DNA from: Cyanophora paradoxa
Taxonomy: Eukaryota > Glaucocystophyceae > Cyanophorales > Cyanophoraceae
Direction of reading: 5' to 3'
NCBI GenBank assembly: GCA_004431415.1
Contig: QPMI01000224.1
Span: 87,403 to 151,402 of the forward strand
DNA: 64,000 nt
The number at the start of each line of letters is the position of its first letter. Within the stretch, counting starts at the first letter, position 1. The translations under genes and the position numbers were made by a program. Positions 14,601 to 24,297 of this stretch are shown here, in pieces. The notes beneath the pieces were generated by a model. It saw only the letters and a list, made by a program, of their open reading frames with translations. It was not told where the DNA came from and did no database searches.

Positions 14601-17167
14601 CGGCCCTCTCGCCGCGCACGCGCTCGCGGCTGCAGGGCCGCTCGGGCGAGGGCGCCGGGGAGGGCGACGAGGAGGAGGGGGCGACGGACCGGAAGGGCGC
14701 CCTCGCCCGCATGTCCTCCTTCGCCCGCGGCGGCCTCGCGAAGATGCGCGACTCCTTCCGCGCCTCCTTCGGCGGCAAGGGCGCCCCGGCCTCGTCCGCC
14801 GCAGCGGCCGCGGCGGACGCGGCGGACGCCGCCCGGTCGCCCACGCAGCGGCAGGTCAGCACCGGGCCGCCGGCCATCATCGGCCCGATCGGCCTCGGGA
14901 GCCGCACGGCGCTCCCGCCGTTCCCGCGCCCGATGGGCCGCGGCACGCTGGCATCGCTGCGGCCGCCGGGCGCCACGCGCATGCTGGGGCGGACGGTGTC
15001 GGAGATCAGCAGCAGCAGCGAGGGGAGCGGGGATGAGCGCGGGGTGAGCCACGAGGCGATCGACGCGGCGCTGGTGGAGGAGTGGCCGGTGCGGGAGCCC
15101 GGGCGCAAGACGCGGGTGGTGGCGATGAAGCTCCTGCGGGCCATCCGCGCGCACATCCGCCTCCAGGAGCAGGTCGCCGAGCAGCAGCAGCACCGCGCCG
15201 CCTCGCTGCAGAGCTCCCTGCCGCGCGACCACCGCCGCGCCGGCCACGGGGACGTCTCGTCCGACGAGGAGAGCGTGGGGAGCGGGTCGAGCGAGGGGAC
15301 GGCGGTGCGGGCGCGCAACGAGTGGCCCGTCGCCGCGATCGACGAGAAGACGCGGACGGTGATGTTCAAGCTCCTCTACGCCGTGCGCGTGCAGCTCGGC
15401 CAGCGCGCCGCCGCCGACGAGCGCGACTCGGACCTCGAGTCCATCTCCTCCTCGGCCTCGGCGATGCACAAGCGGGCGCGCGGCGCGGCGGCGGGGGCGG
15501 CCCCGCGGGCGGCCCCCGTGCGGGACGACATCTCGGAGGACGCGTCGGTGGACGAGCGCGGGCCCGACGCCGCGCCCCGCACCTGGGGCCTCGAGGGGCC
15601 CATCGCCCCCCAGACTCGCGTGCGCCCCGCCCCGCCCCCGCCCCGCCCGCCCCGCCCCGCCCCCCGCCCCGCCCCGCTCCGTCCCCGACCGCCGCGCAGA
15701 CGATCGCCTTCAAGTGGCTCGCGATCGCGCGCACGAGCCTGGCCAACGTGTCGGGGTGGAGCCCGGGGCGCCCCGGAGCCGCCGAGCAGCAGCTCGGACG
15801 ACTCGGACGGGGGCGCCGGCCCGCCGCCGGCCCCCGAGCCCCGCAGCCGGCCCTCCATCTCCGACGACAGCGGCAGCGACGGCGGCGGCGCAGGCGGCGC
15901 CAGAACCGCCGCCGGCGCCGACCCCCGCGGCCGCTCGACCCGCGGCGGCGGCAACATCATCGGCTTCAGGTCCCTGCGCCCGTTCCGCCCCGCGCGCCCG
16001 CCGCTCACGCGCCGCCGCCGCGCGCAGGCCGATGGCTGCCGGCCCGATGGAGGCGGGGCGCAGCGTGGCGGCCGACTTCACGGACGGGGAGCCGGCGGAG
16101 GAGCGGCCGGCCTCGCGGCAGCGCCAGGCGATCGTGCGGCAGCCGCCGGCCCGCATGATGATGCCGGCCGCCCTCGCCGGCCGCCCCAGCGCCCTCGCCC
16201 CGACGAGGCGCCCCGGGCCGCGCTCCAGCGGCGCCGCCCGAGCAGCGGCCTCGTGACGGCCGGCCCGACAGCGACGCTCGGCGCCCTCGTCTTCCGCGGC
16301 GCTGACGACGGCTTCCCCGCCGAGCCGCCGGCCCCGCCACCTGCGCCTCCGCCGGCCCCGGCGCGCCCCGCGGCGCCGGTCTCGGACGACAGCGGGAGCG
16401 AGAGCAACGGGGCCGAGTTCCCCGAGATCGGGCCGGCCCCGCGCGCCCCGCCACCCTCGGCGCCCGCTCGGTCCCCCACGGGCGCGCCGTGGAGCCCCGC
16501 CGCCCCGCCGCCGCCCCGCCATTGCCGGTCGCGCCGGCCCCGCCGGCCCCGCCGGGCGCCGGTGAGGAGGACTCGGGGCCGGCGTGCTGCCTTCGCAGAG
16601 CCGGAGCGCGAGCAGCGGCGGGAGCGGGAGCGGGCGCGGGGAGGGTGGAGGCGGTGCGCTGAGGAGCGGCCTGCCGGCCTTCGCGGTGCCCGTCGAGGAC
16701 GCCGTCGCCCCGGCCGGCTCGACGCTCGCCCAGCACGAGCCGGCGGCCGCGCCCCGTCCCGCCAGCACCCCGCCATCGCCCCGCCCCCGCCAGCGGCGCT
16801 TCCCTCGCTCCCGACACCCACGGCGGCGGCAGCGCAGCCGGCCGGCCCGAGCGCGAGCTCGGAGCCGGCCGGCAGCCCATCGGCGGCCTTTGCGGCTGTC
16901 GCGGTGACCCCGCGCCAGACTGCGATGGCCCCGCGCGCAGCAAGCTTCCAGCTGGGCAGCAGCCTGCCCTCGGCGCCGCAGGTGCCCGCCGGCGGGCCGC
17001 TCCGCCGCGGCTCGGACGCCCATCAGGCGATGCCGCCGCTGCCGATGCCGCCGGCGGACGGTGGCGCGGGGCGGCACCCGGCGCCGCGGCGCATGTTCGC
17101 TGAGCGTGCGCCGCCGGCATCGCGGCTGCACGCAGCGCCGCCGCCGCCGCCGGAGCCCTCAGCGCCG

Positions 17168-17199
<32 letters not shown>

Positions 17200-17719
17200 C
17201 GGGCTGCCGGGGGGCCTGGCGAGCGACCACGAGGAGCTGCCCGACGCCCGCGGCCCACAGCAGCGGGCCCCCGAGGAGCACCCCACACGCTGGGCCGGTC
17301 CGCCTCCGCCCGAGCCCCGAACCCCCTACCTCTCACTGCGCGCTGACGGCCCCGGCGCAGCGCCCTCGCGGGTGGCGAAGCGGGTGGTGGAGATCAGCAG
17401 CGACGAAGGGACGAGCGAGGAGGAGGGGGCGAGGGCGGTGCGGCCGTACGGGTCGGCCTCGTCGGGCTCGAGCATGAGCGTCGACTCGGACGTCGAGGCC
17501 GACAACGCCGTCGTGCCCCTCCGCCGCGCCCCGGCCCCCGCCGCGTCGCGCCCCGCCCCGCCCCCGCCCCCCGTCCCCGCTCCCGCCTTCGTCCGCACGG
17601 CCACGGTGAGCGGCCAGATCAGCGATGACAGCGGCAGCGACGCGGACGCGGACAACGACAGCGAGCCTGACGCGGCGCCTGCCCGCCGCCATCACTCCAA
17701 GCACGCCCGCCGCGGCTAG
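1..17719 (+). CDS. Giant IPT/TIG-repeat, cysteine-rich, multi-pass membrane protein (5' truncated)
   Basis: One gene of about 33 exons; the first visible exon starts inside a TIG module, so the N-terminus lies outside the window. Order: about 25-30 IPT/TIG modules (1-8,640), cysteine-rich GCC2/GCC3 (ephrin-receptor-like) repeats (8,650-10,550), an unrecognised ectodomain (10,590-12,480), about ten membrane helices (12,490-14,330), then a cytoplasmic tail to the stop at 17,717-17,719. Reconstructed introns include 479-533, 1638-1691, 1959-2020, 2279-2332, 3125-3183, 4064-4115, 6129-6187, 7691-7745, 8317-8366, 9443-9492, 10530-10587, 11261-11329, 12787-12856, 13573-13663, 14139-14211 and 15620-15699. 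TIG and GCC2 modules are extracellular folds, so this is probably a surface receptor, adhesin or channel-like protein; I recognise no characterised orthologue. GC content rises sharply along the gene. Exon joins between 15.7 and 17.1 kb are uncertain. Confidence 0.8.
8650..10550 (+). other. Cysteine-rich GCC2/GCC3 (ephrin-receptor-like) repeat region
   Basis: Exons here encode repeated C-P-x-G-Y/F-x-C units, for example CPPGYYCQAG near 9,075, CPTGYYCP near 9,280, CPPGSYCPETG near 9,330, CTPGYYCPAG near 9,580 and CPAGFFCDYG near 10,410. This is the pattern of the GCC2_GCC3 / tyrosine-kinase ephrin-receptor-like family, common in large protist surface proteins. Introns at 8799-8852, 9108-9168, 9443-9492, 9690-9753, 9976-10033 and 10530-10587 restore a continuous frame. 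The first two are phase 1 like those of the TIG region; phase 2 appears from 9443 onward. Confidence 0.75.
12490..14330 (+). other. Multi-pass transmembrane region of the giant TIG protein
   Basis: After splicing, about ten hydrophobic helices are visible: near 12,500-12,580, 12,660-12,730, 12,880-12,945, 13,070-13,130, 13,215-13,290, 13,300-13,360, 13,690-13,760, 13,820-13,890, 14,050-14,110 and 14,215-14,290. Loops carry basic and acidic blocks, including a run of six Asp near 13,551-13,568. The count is by eye and could be off by one or two. The arrangement, large ectodomain then many helices then a long tail, suggests a transporter, channel or adhesion-GPCR-like topology. I cannot assign it to a named family. 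Confidence 0.65.
14995..17690 (+). repeat. Repeated acidic + amphipathic units in the cytoplasmic tail
   Basis: The tail alternates an acidic serine cluster with a short amphipathic segment. Acidic clusters: SEISSSSEGSGDE (14,999), DVSSDEESVGS (15,250), DDISEDASVDE (15,526), SISDDSGSDGG (15,857), VSDDSGSES (16,378), VEISSDEGTSEEE (17,388) and QISDDSGSDAD (17,614). Amphipathic partners follow the pattern TR-x-V/I-x2-K-x-L-x-A-x-R: KTRVVAMKLLRAIR (15,108), KTRTVMFKLLYAVR (15,349) and, across an intron, QTR|TIAFKWLAIAR (15,611 and 15,700). Acidic SDDS clusters look like casein-kinase-2 sites. Proline/alanine-rich disorder fills the rest. Confidence 0.6.
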
Positions 17720-19339
17720 CCGCGCATCCCGGCGCATTCCCGCCCCCGGATAAGGAGTTTTCCCCCTTCTTTTTAGGCGCCCTCTCCCTCGGGGGTGCAC
17801 AACTTCATCTTCCTACACGGAAGTACTTATTTTACGACAAAGAAAAGTAAACCTGTAGAGTAGATAGAACAGCCAGCAAGTAGGTATTGAAGACAGAAAA
17901 GAGTGTGGTTAGATATTGGGACCATGTATGTACCGTAGTACCATAGTTTGAATAATGGAATTGAACGAACACATATTTGACCGCAGAGTGACAGCCGTGG
18001 CCACGTGTGCACGGTGTGCATGTGTTAGCCCTGAAGCATTCGTAGAATGCATATGACTAGTCTGACTCAGTGACTCGCGACACACTGTGACACAAGGAGT
18101 ACCATATATATGCAAAGCCGGTGTGCCCGGGGCCCGCTCTAGATCTAGATCTAGATCTGGGCCCCGCCCCTTGAATCACTGAGTCATTTTAATTTAAATT
18201 ACGTATACAGCTTTAAGGCTTAAAGGCTTCAAATGTTGAACTTCAAGGCTTTGAAATCAATATATATAATATCTATAAAGTTAAAGCTTGAAAAGCCGCT
18301 GAGCCTCGGAGGCTTCGAATTCAAGATCGATATCGATATCGGGCCACTGGGCCACGGGTTCTAGGCTCTAGATCTTATCATGATCTGATTCGCCGAGTCG
18401 ATCATGATCATCATGGCATGCATATGCCAGGACAAAATTCAGTCATGACGAGAAGGGCCGGGCCGGGGCTCTTACTACGTAGACGGTACTGCCCTAGTGC
18501 TAGCTATATAGCCACCGTGGCACTCGATGACTGGGCTGCTGCCAGGCTGCCAGTAGGGCCGTGCGGTTCGACGGTCCACAGGATCCGGAGTACTAGTTGC
18601 CCTGCCAGGCCCTGAGGCTGCCAGGCTGGTCCACAGGAGTACTAGTCCGGTCCCAGCATGGCCATATTCATGATTTATATGCATGGCCCAGTTGCATGCG
18701 CAGTGCCGCCGTTCGCGTGCCGCAGTGCCCTGTGTCCGGATCCGAGTGGCCATGGCAGCTGCAGAGAAATCTGGACGATCATGATCATGATCAAGATCTT
18801 GACTCACTTGTACTACGGAACCGATTCTCAGAGTCTAGATCCTGATCATGAGCTCGAGCTCAAGTGGGCGTCACACGGTGGGCGTCACACGGCGTTTTTA
18901 TTTCAAGTTTAATTTCCCCGGGCATGCATGCATGCATGCGCAGCGGGGCCGTGATCGACCCCCGGGCCGGGCCCGGGGGGCGGGCCGAGCTCGAGAGCTA
19001 GTCGGACGGCTAGCCCTGACACCCCGATCGCGAGGCCCCGGGGCCCGCGGCCGCTGGGCGGCCTAAAGTCGCTGCAGCGGGACCAGTCCACGTCACGCAC
19101 ATGATCATGATCTCCCGATCCGGCGCTTCCCGTTCCCCGCTACCTGCGGATTGAAACTCCGGTTCTTCGGAAATCAAACAGCAGTGAACATGAAACCCTG
19201 TGGCCTGCTGCGACAACCCGCTGAACTGGCGAACGACCTATCTGACTACCTGGGGCGAGGACAAAAAGAGCGACACTGTGAAAGGGGTGGATTGACAAAT
19301 GAAGCTGCAAAGCTGCATCGAGGCCCGCGCCGCGACCCT
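17720..19339. other. Intergenic DNA rich in short palindromes
   Basis: No gene is supported here. The giant gene ends at 17,719 and the eIF4A stop codon (minus strand) lies at 19,340-19,342, so this is a convergent spacer. It is far lower in GC than the flanking exons to about 18.4 kb, then mixed. It is full of self-complementary words (GATC, CTAG, CATG, TCGA, ATAT): a TCTAGA/AGATCT ladder at 18,138-18,158, TGATCATGATCATG-type runs near 18,400 and 18,780, and a GCATGCATGCATGC run near 18,922. Two imperfect copies of a GGTCCACAGG...GAGTACTAGT segment lie at about 18,570 and 18,630, and a direct repeat of GGGCGTCACACGG at about 18,865 and 18,880. Confidence 0.6.
18129..18165. repeat. Long inverted repeat (potential hairpin)
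   Basis: Arms GGGGCCC (18,129-18,135) and GGGCCCC (18,159-18,165) are exact reverse complements, and most of the sequence between them is a self-complementary AGATCT/CTAGAT ladder. On either strand this could fold into a nearly continuous hairpin of about 17 bp per side. It sits 410 bp past the stop codon of the giant gene, so it could be 3'-end or terminator-related, or simply part of the palindrome-rich spacer. Confidence 0.5.
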
Positions 19340-21173
19340 TTAGATAAGGTCGGCGACCTGATTGCGGCGCGACATTGTCAGAGACGGGCGACGCGAGGTG
19401 GGGCGGCAGTCGCGCACGTTCATGGGCATCTCGTCGATCTGAGTGTTGTAGAACTGCTCGATCTCGCGGAGAGAGCGGACGTCGTCGGCGGTGACGAAGT
19501 TGATGGCGACACCCTTGCGCCCGAAACGGCCGGAGCGACCAATGCGGTGGAGGTAGTTCTCGCGGTTGGTCGGAAGGTCGTAGTTGATGACGAGCGACAC
19601 CTGCGCGAGCGCGGCGTGAGCGGCGCCGGGTCGGCGCTACGCGAGAGGCGGGGCGGCGGACCTGCTGCACGTCGATGCCGCGGGCGAGCAGGTCGGTGGT
19701 GATGAGAACACGGGACGAGCCCGAGCGGAACTCGCGCATGATCAGCTCGCGCTCCTTCTGGTCCATGTCGCCGTGCTGCGTCCCCGCGTCGGCCTAGAAA
19801 AGAAACGGGAAAGGAAGCCCGGCCGCACCATGGCGGAGACGGTGAAGTCGCGAGCCTGCATCTTCTGCGTGAGCCAGTCGACCTTGCGACGGGTGTTGCA
19901 GTAGATGATGGCCTGCCAGCGATGCTCAGCGAGCTAGCAGCCTCCGACAGGAGCGACGAATGCACCTGAGTGATCGTGATGGTCTCGTACAGGTCGCACA
20001 GGGTGTCGAGCTTCCAGTCCTCCTTCTCGACGGCGATGTAGAACTGCTTGATACCTTCGAGCGCCGTCAGAGGGCTCGGCGAGAAGGAGGCGCAGCGAGC
20101 CGCACCCTCGAGTGTGAGCTCATCGCGCTTCACGAGGATGCGGATGGGGTCGCGCATGAAGCGCTGGGTGATCTCCAGCACCTCCGGGGGCATGGTGGCG
20201 GAGAAGAGCCCGACCTGGATCTTCGACGGCATGTGCTTGAAAACGTCATAGATCTAGTCACAAAGCGGCCCCGTCAGCGGAAGCAACGACGCGCGCCCAG
20301 TGTCCGGACTGACCTGGTCCTTGAAACCGCGGGAAAGCATTTCGTCAGCCTCGTCGAGGATGAACATCTTCATGTAGTCGGTGCGGAGGGCACGGCGCTG
20401 GATCATATCGAACACGCGGCCGGGGGTGCCGACAACAATGTGGACGCCGCTCTCGAGGCGCTTCATGTCCTCGCGGACGTTGGTGCCGCCAATGCAAGCG
20501 TGGCACTGGGCGCTCATGTAGTCGCCGAGGGCGATGACGACCTGAGCGGCCGCGGGCGTTAGCGGTGAGTGGGTTTGTGTGAACAGCGATCACACCTTCT
20601 GGATCTGCTGCGCCAGCTCGCGGGTGGGAGCAAGGAGCAGAGCCTGGCACTCCTTAAGCGAAGTGTCGATGTTCTGCAGGACGCCGATGGCGAAAGTGGC
20701 GGTCTTGCCAGTGCCCGACTGCGCCTGAGCGATGCAGTCGAAGCCGCGCAGCAGAGGGACGATAGCCTGCATTCAGAAGGAATGACGCGATAAGCGTTCA
20801 GTCGCCGCCGGCAATGGCCGCGCGAGGCGCCGCGGCGAGGATCACCCGCTGCTGGATGGCCGACGGCTTCTCGAAACCGTAAGCGTAGATACCGCGGAGC
20901 AGCTCCTCCCGCAGCTTCATGTTGTCGAAGTTGTCCACCACCTCATCCCAGTTGGACTCGATGTCCTGGGCCGAGAGCGAGGAGTCGAGCTGGCCCGCTC
21001 CACCGCCATCCCCACGGGACGGCGCGTCCCGGTCCCTCCCCCCCTCAAAACCGTTCCTGCGCAGAGAGGCCGGGCGCGGCCGCAAATCAGGGCCAGGGTC
21101 GCTGGGCGCCGCGCCGGGCGCTCGCGAAGTATCTAGGCGCGCAGGTTGCGCGCTACTTTGCAAGGTGGCTCAT
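19340..21173 (-). CDS. EIF4A: Eukaryotic initiation factor 4A (DEAD-box RNA helicase)
   Basis: Ten exons on the minus strand: 21157-21173, 20846-21056, 20596-20766, 20314-20541, 20106-20253, 19966-20054, 19829-19912, 19662-19775, 19418-19600 and 19340-19357, giving 420 aa (animal eIF4A about 406). It unwinds 5'-UTR structure in the cytoplasmic eIF4F complex using ATP. Visible motifs: [10 protein letters not shown] (motif I), PTRELA, GGTNV, TPGR, DEAD, SAT, RGIDVQQ and HRIGRSGR, ending EMPMNVADLI. The near-identity to eIF4A through [16 protein letters not shown] and GFKDQ argues for eIF4A rather than eIF4A-III/FAL1. The start at 21,173 uses a 17-nt first exon joined in frame (MSHLAK-NGFEGG). 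The last exon is only 18 nt and encodes VADLI plus stop. Introns are 51-100 nt, all GT-AG. Confidence 0.95.
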
Positions 21174-21355
21174 TCCCATCTCTAAACTTCGCTAGCCGCG
21201 CTCGTGGGCCCGCTGCGCTGCGCTTGGCACGCACTTGTTCTCGCTCATGTTCTGGTACTGACCCCCCCGTCGTACTGTACCCCTACGTGGCCCCGCCCCC
21301 GATCTCTCCTCTCGCGAGGCGATGCCTTCTCCTCAAGATCTCTCCACTCGAGGCG

Positions 21356-23042
21356 ATGCGCAAGCGCCGGGACAAGCGCGCCTTCGTGCGGGAGCACTGG
21401 CACGACCCCGAGACCCTGCAGCGCGATGAGTGGTGCGCGTGCGCGCGCGCAGCGCGGAGAAGCGCGGAGAATGATGACGCGTGCGTAGCGCCGAGCTCAG
21501 GGTGCTGGGTTATGTGCTGGCGTTCCTCAACGACTACTTCGCCTCGCTGCCTTCGTCGCTCTTCGTCTTCGTCCTCGCCGACCAGCCGTTCTTCGTCTTG
21601 TATGACTGCACGGTCGCCGGGATTCCGTACCACGTCCGCGGATTCCGTCGGCCCGACATCTTGATCGTCTTGCCCGACCGTGTTATTGTGCTCGATGTCG
21701 ACGAGTTGCAGCACGGGATCTTCAACGGTTTTGCAGCGTTCGGACGCTACCTGTTTGCAGAGGAGGCGGCAAGGGAGGAGGAGATCACGGAGGACATCAA
21801 GCAGAAGTACTCGCGGCCTGCAATCTTCATCCGCTACAACCCGCCCGAGCTGTATTCGTGGAGCCGGCCCTGTAACACCAGCATCGAGCAGCTCCGGAAG
21901 ACCCTGCGCAACGCCCTGACGACGAGCATCGATGAGGTGCGATGCGCATGCCCTGCGCAACGACAACGCCCTGTCCCGACAACTACCCCATCACTTACAC
22001 CAAGCTCGGGCGCGCGGGGCCCGAGCAGAGAAAGGAGGCGCTCGCCGCGCTCCGTCCCCCAGGGCATCGTCTCTTGCCCGCGCCCGGCCTCCCCGCTCGC
22101 ACGCCCCCGCAAGGCAACGGCGCGTCGGACGAGCTCATTGTTGGCCATGTCACGTGTGCTTTACGAGTGGGCGCATCGTTGGGCGCTCGCGCACGGCGCC
22201 GGCCATGTCCTGCAGATCCTGCGGATCTTGCACGACAACCCTGTGGACGGCGACAAGGACCTGTTCGGCAAAGATCGAAAGCGCCCGGGTGCATGCTTCT
22301 TTCTCGTTTATCCTGCTCGCAGACTTCCTGAGCACTTCGTCGCAGACTTCCTGATTGAGTTCGAGCACTTCGTCGTTGTGGTGGAGGTGGACGAGCGCCA
22401 GCAAGCGCGAGCGGAGCGCCAGCGCGAGCGCGAGCGGGAGCGGCAGGCGAAGAAGCGCGAGTGGGAGGCGACGGAGCGCGAGCGGGAGGCGGAGCTGGAG
22501 GCGAAGAAGCGCGAGCGAGTGGAGGCGTTGAAGCGCGAGTGGGAGGCGTTGCAATTGAAGTGGGAGGCGAGTGGGGAGAAGCGCGAGTGGGAGGCGAAGG
22601 AGCGGGAGCGGGAGCGGGAGCGCGAGGCGAAGGAGCGCGAGCGGGAGGCGAAGGAGCGGGAGCGGGAGCGGGAGCGCGAGGCGAAGGAGCGGGAGCGGGA
22701 GCGGGAGCGCGAGGCGAAGGAGCGCGAGCGGGAGGCGAAGGAGCACGAGTGGGAGTGGGAGGCGAGGAAGCACGAGTGGGAGGCGAAGAACCGCGCAGGC
22801 GCCCACCATCTAGGCTCGCTTAGTCGCGGTAGACCTGTGGATCGCGGTAGACGCTAGCTATTCTCTCTTCTCTCTCCTCCTCTCAGCTAGAGTCTCCTCT
22901 CTAGCTAGTCTCCTCAGGCGATGGCATGAACATCTACCCCATCAATTACATCAAGCTCGGGCGCGCGGGGCGCGGGGCACAGTTCGCGGACGTAGCTATA
23001 GAGCGCGCGCGCGCGACAATGAGGACTTTCGTCGTCAACTAG
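21356..23042 (+). CDS. Tandem PD-(D/E)XK-like nuclease-fold protein with long charged helix
   Basis: Proposed exon 1 starts at ATG 21,356 (MRKRRDKR) and splices near 21,433/21,480 into a long exon. Module 1 (21,490-21,935) contains RRPDILIVLPDR, VIVLDVDELQH and IRYNPPELY. That order matches a nuclease-like family I recall from algae and large DNA viruses (PD-x(n)-(D/E)-x-D-E-x-QH ... IR-x-NP). Module 2 (22,150-22,410) repeats it in degraded form (VADFLIEF, FVVVVEVDERQQ): the PD proline and the QH histidine are changed. A 130-residue Glu/Arg/Lys helix follows (22,405-22,790). An intron at 22847-22917 gives an in-frame last exon with YPINYIKLGRAG and a stop at 23,040-23,042, 5 bp before the next gene. 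The joining between the modules (21,937-22,150) is unclear and may hide an intron or frameshift. Function is unknown. Confidence 0.55.
22405..22790 (+). repeat. Tandem GAGGCGAAGGAGCG-type repeats encoding a charged single helix
   Basis: The DNA is built from short units of GAGCGG/GAGCGC, GAGGCG and AAGGAG, encoding ERERER, EAKERE and EWEAKE blocks with almost no hydrophobic residues. Strict alternation of Glu with Arg/Lys over about 130 residues is the mark of a stable single alpha-helix rather than a coiled coil. The repetitive DNA probably expands and contracts by slippage, so length is likely to vary between strains. Confidence 0.75.
22920..22972 (+). repeat. Second copy of a YPI-x-Y-x-KLGRAG coding segment
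   Basis: The segment CTACCCCATCAATTACATCA plus AGCTCGGGCGCGCGGGG at about 22,932-22,970 is a near copy of 21,980-22,020. The second copy encodes YPINYIKLGRAG in frame with the upstream gene after splicing. The first copy encodes YPITYTKLGRAG but in a different frame from module 1. The pair supports tandem duplication of the whole nuclease-like module, with decay at the end of the first unit. Confidence 0.6.
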
Positions 23043-23047
23043 CTCCG

Positions 23048-24297
23048 ATGCCAGCGCCGCCAAGCTTCGGGTACGGCGGGCCGATCGCCTGGTTCCCGGG
23101 GCATCAGCTGAGCGCCCTGCGGACGATCCGCGGCAAGCTGAAGCAAGTCGATGTCGTTATCGAGGTCCGGGATGCGCGGGTATGTGGCTTCGACGCGAGC
23201 GTGTGCGCGCACGGTTGACCGCAAGCGCAGATACCGGTCTCCTCGGCCAACCCGGAGCTGGCAGCGGCGATACGCGACAAGGCGCGAGTGCTCGTTTTCA
23301 ACAAGGCTGATCTTGCAAACCCGAATATGAACCACGTACGCGAATCCCGGAAAGCTCTACCGATGTCGAATCGCTGAAGATGTCGAGCCCGCAGCGTGTG
23401 CAGCAGCTGCTCGATGCTGCCGGCCAGGCTGCTGTTTTCACGACGGCCACGGAGCGCGGATCAAATGTTGAGAAGGTGCGCTCTGCGCTTTGCACTACCC
23501 ACGGGTCCAACGACTTCTGCAGATCGTCCCGCTGGCTCTGGGGGGTGTACCACGCAGAGCTGCAGGCACGCCCTACCAGCTTCTCGTGATCGGAATGCCC
23601 AACCTTGGAAAGTCATCCTTGATTAACGCCATCAGGAGAAAGTTCGGAGGAATCGGTCCGCTCTCTGCTTTGGAGCAATTACTTATACGAAGCTCACTCC
23701 CTGACAGGAGGGGCTGGTGCAAAGACTGGCGGCATTCCTGGAATCACAAGACGTGTTGCTGGCTTTGTCGTAAGCAGAGATCCTTACGCCGTCCTCCATG
23801 ATACTCCGGGCATCATGGTTCCTCGTATAGAGTGCAAGGATGTTGGCCTCAGGCTCGCTGTCACTGGTGCATCGCTCCCTCGTTCTTCCAGTTTGCCGTT
23901 TTGCTGAAATGATGCAGGTGCAATCAAGGACCACCTTGTTGGCGAAGAGATCATGGCGGATTTTCTGCTGCATTCAATCAATGCGACCGGCTCAGCTGCG
24001 TATGCAAAAGCTGTCGGGCTCAAGCAAGCTACCGAGGATGTATCCATTTTGCTTCAACACATTGCAACAGCCCAGGGATTCTTTTCAGGTGGGAAGGACG
24101 GTAGCACCAAGACTCCGGATGTTCTTGCTGCAGCAAAGTGGTTTCTGAGACAGTACAGAGGAGGCCTCATTGGGCGCTACACTCTTGACAGCATCGACTC
24201 CTCAGTCACGGCAGAGGATGTGATGAACCCGAGAATAACCGATGCCTCTTCCGACTCGGATCCCGAAGCACTATCACCTGGAGAAGCAGCAAACTAG
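23048..24297 (+). CDS. MTG1: MTG1/YlqF-type circularly permuted GTPase (organelle ribosome assembly)
   Basis: Six exons: 23048-23179, 23231-23335, 23395-23475, 23523-23655, 23708-23866 and 23918-24297, giving 329 aa, the usual length of the family. Motif order is permuted, as expected for YlqF/MTG1: WFPGHQ near the N-terminus, then FNKADL (G4), then GMPNLGKSSLIN (G1), GGIPGIT (G2), then HDTPGIM (G3) and GAIKDHLVGEE. Members help mature the large subunit of mitochondrial or plastid ribosomes. No clear targeting peptide precedes WFPGH, so the organelle cannot be told from sequence. The start ATG at 23,048 lies 5 bp after the proposed stop of the upstream gene. All five introns are GT-AG, 47-59 nt. 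A serine/acidic C-terminal tail follows the conserved domain. Confidence 0.92.

Noticed and set aside
18375-18430. Possible mobile-element terminal repeats among the GATCATGATC runs
   Set aside because: No paired long inverted repeats, target-site duplications or transposase-like ORF could be found in the spacer.
19151-19702. Plus-strand open frames opposite eIF4A
   Set aside because: The minus strand encodes an essentially complete eIF4A; the plus frames have no recognisable motifs.
22387-22800. Plus- and minus-strand frames through the charged repeat (Gly/Ala-rich or Leu/Pro-rich translations)
   Set aside because: Only the Glu/Arg/Lys frame continues in both directions into the nuclease-like gene.
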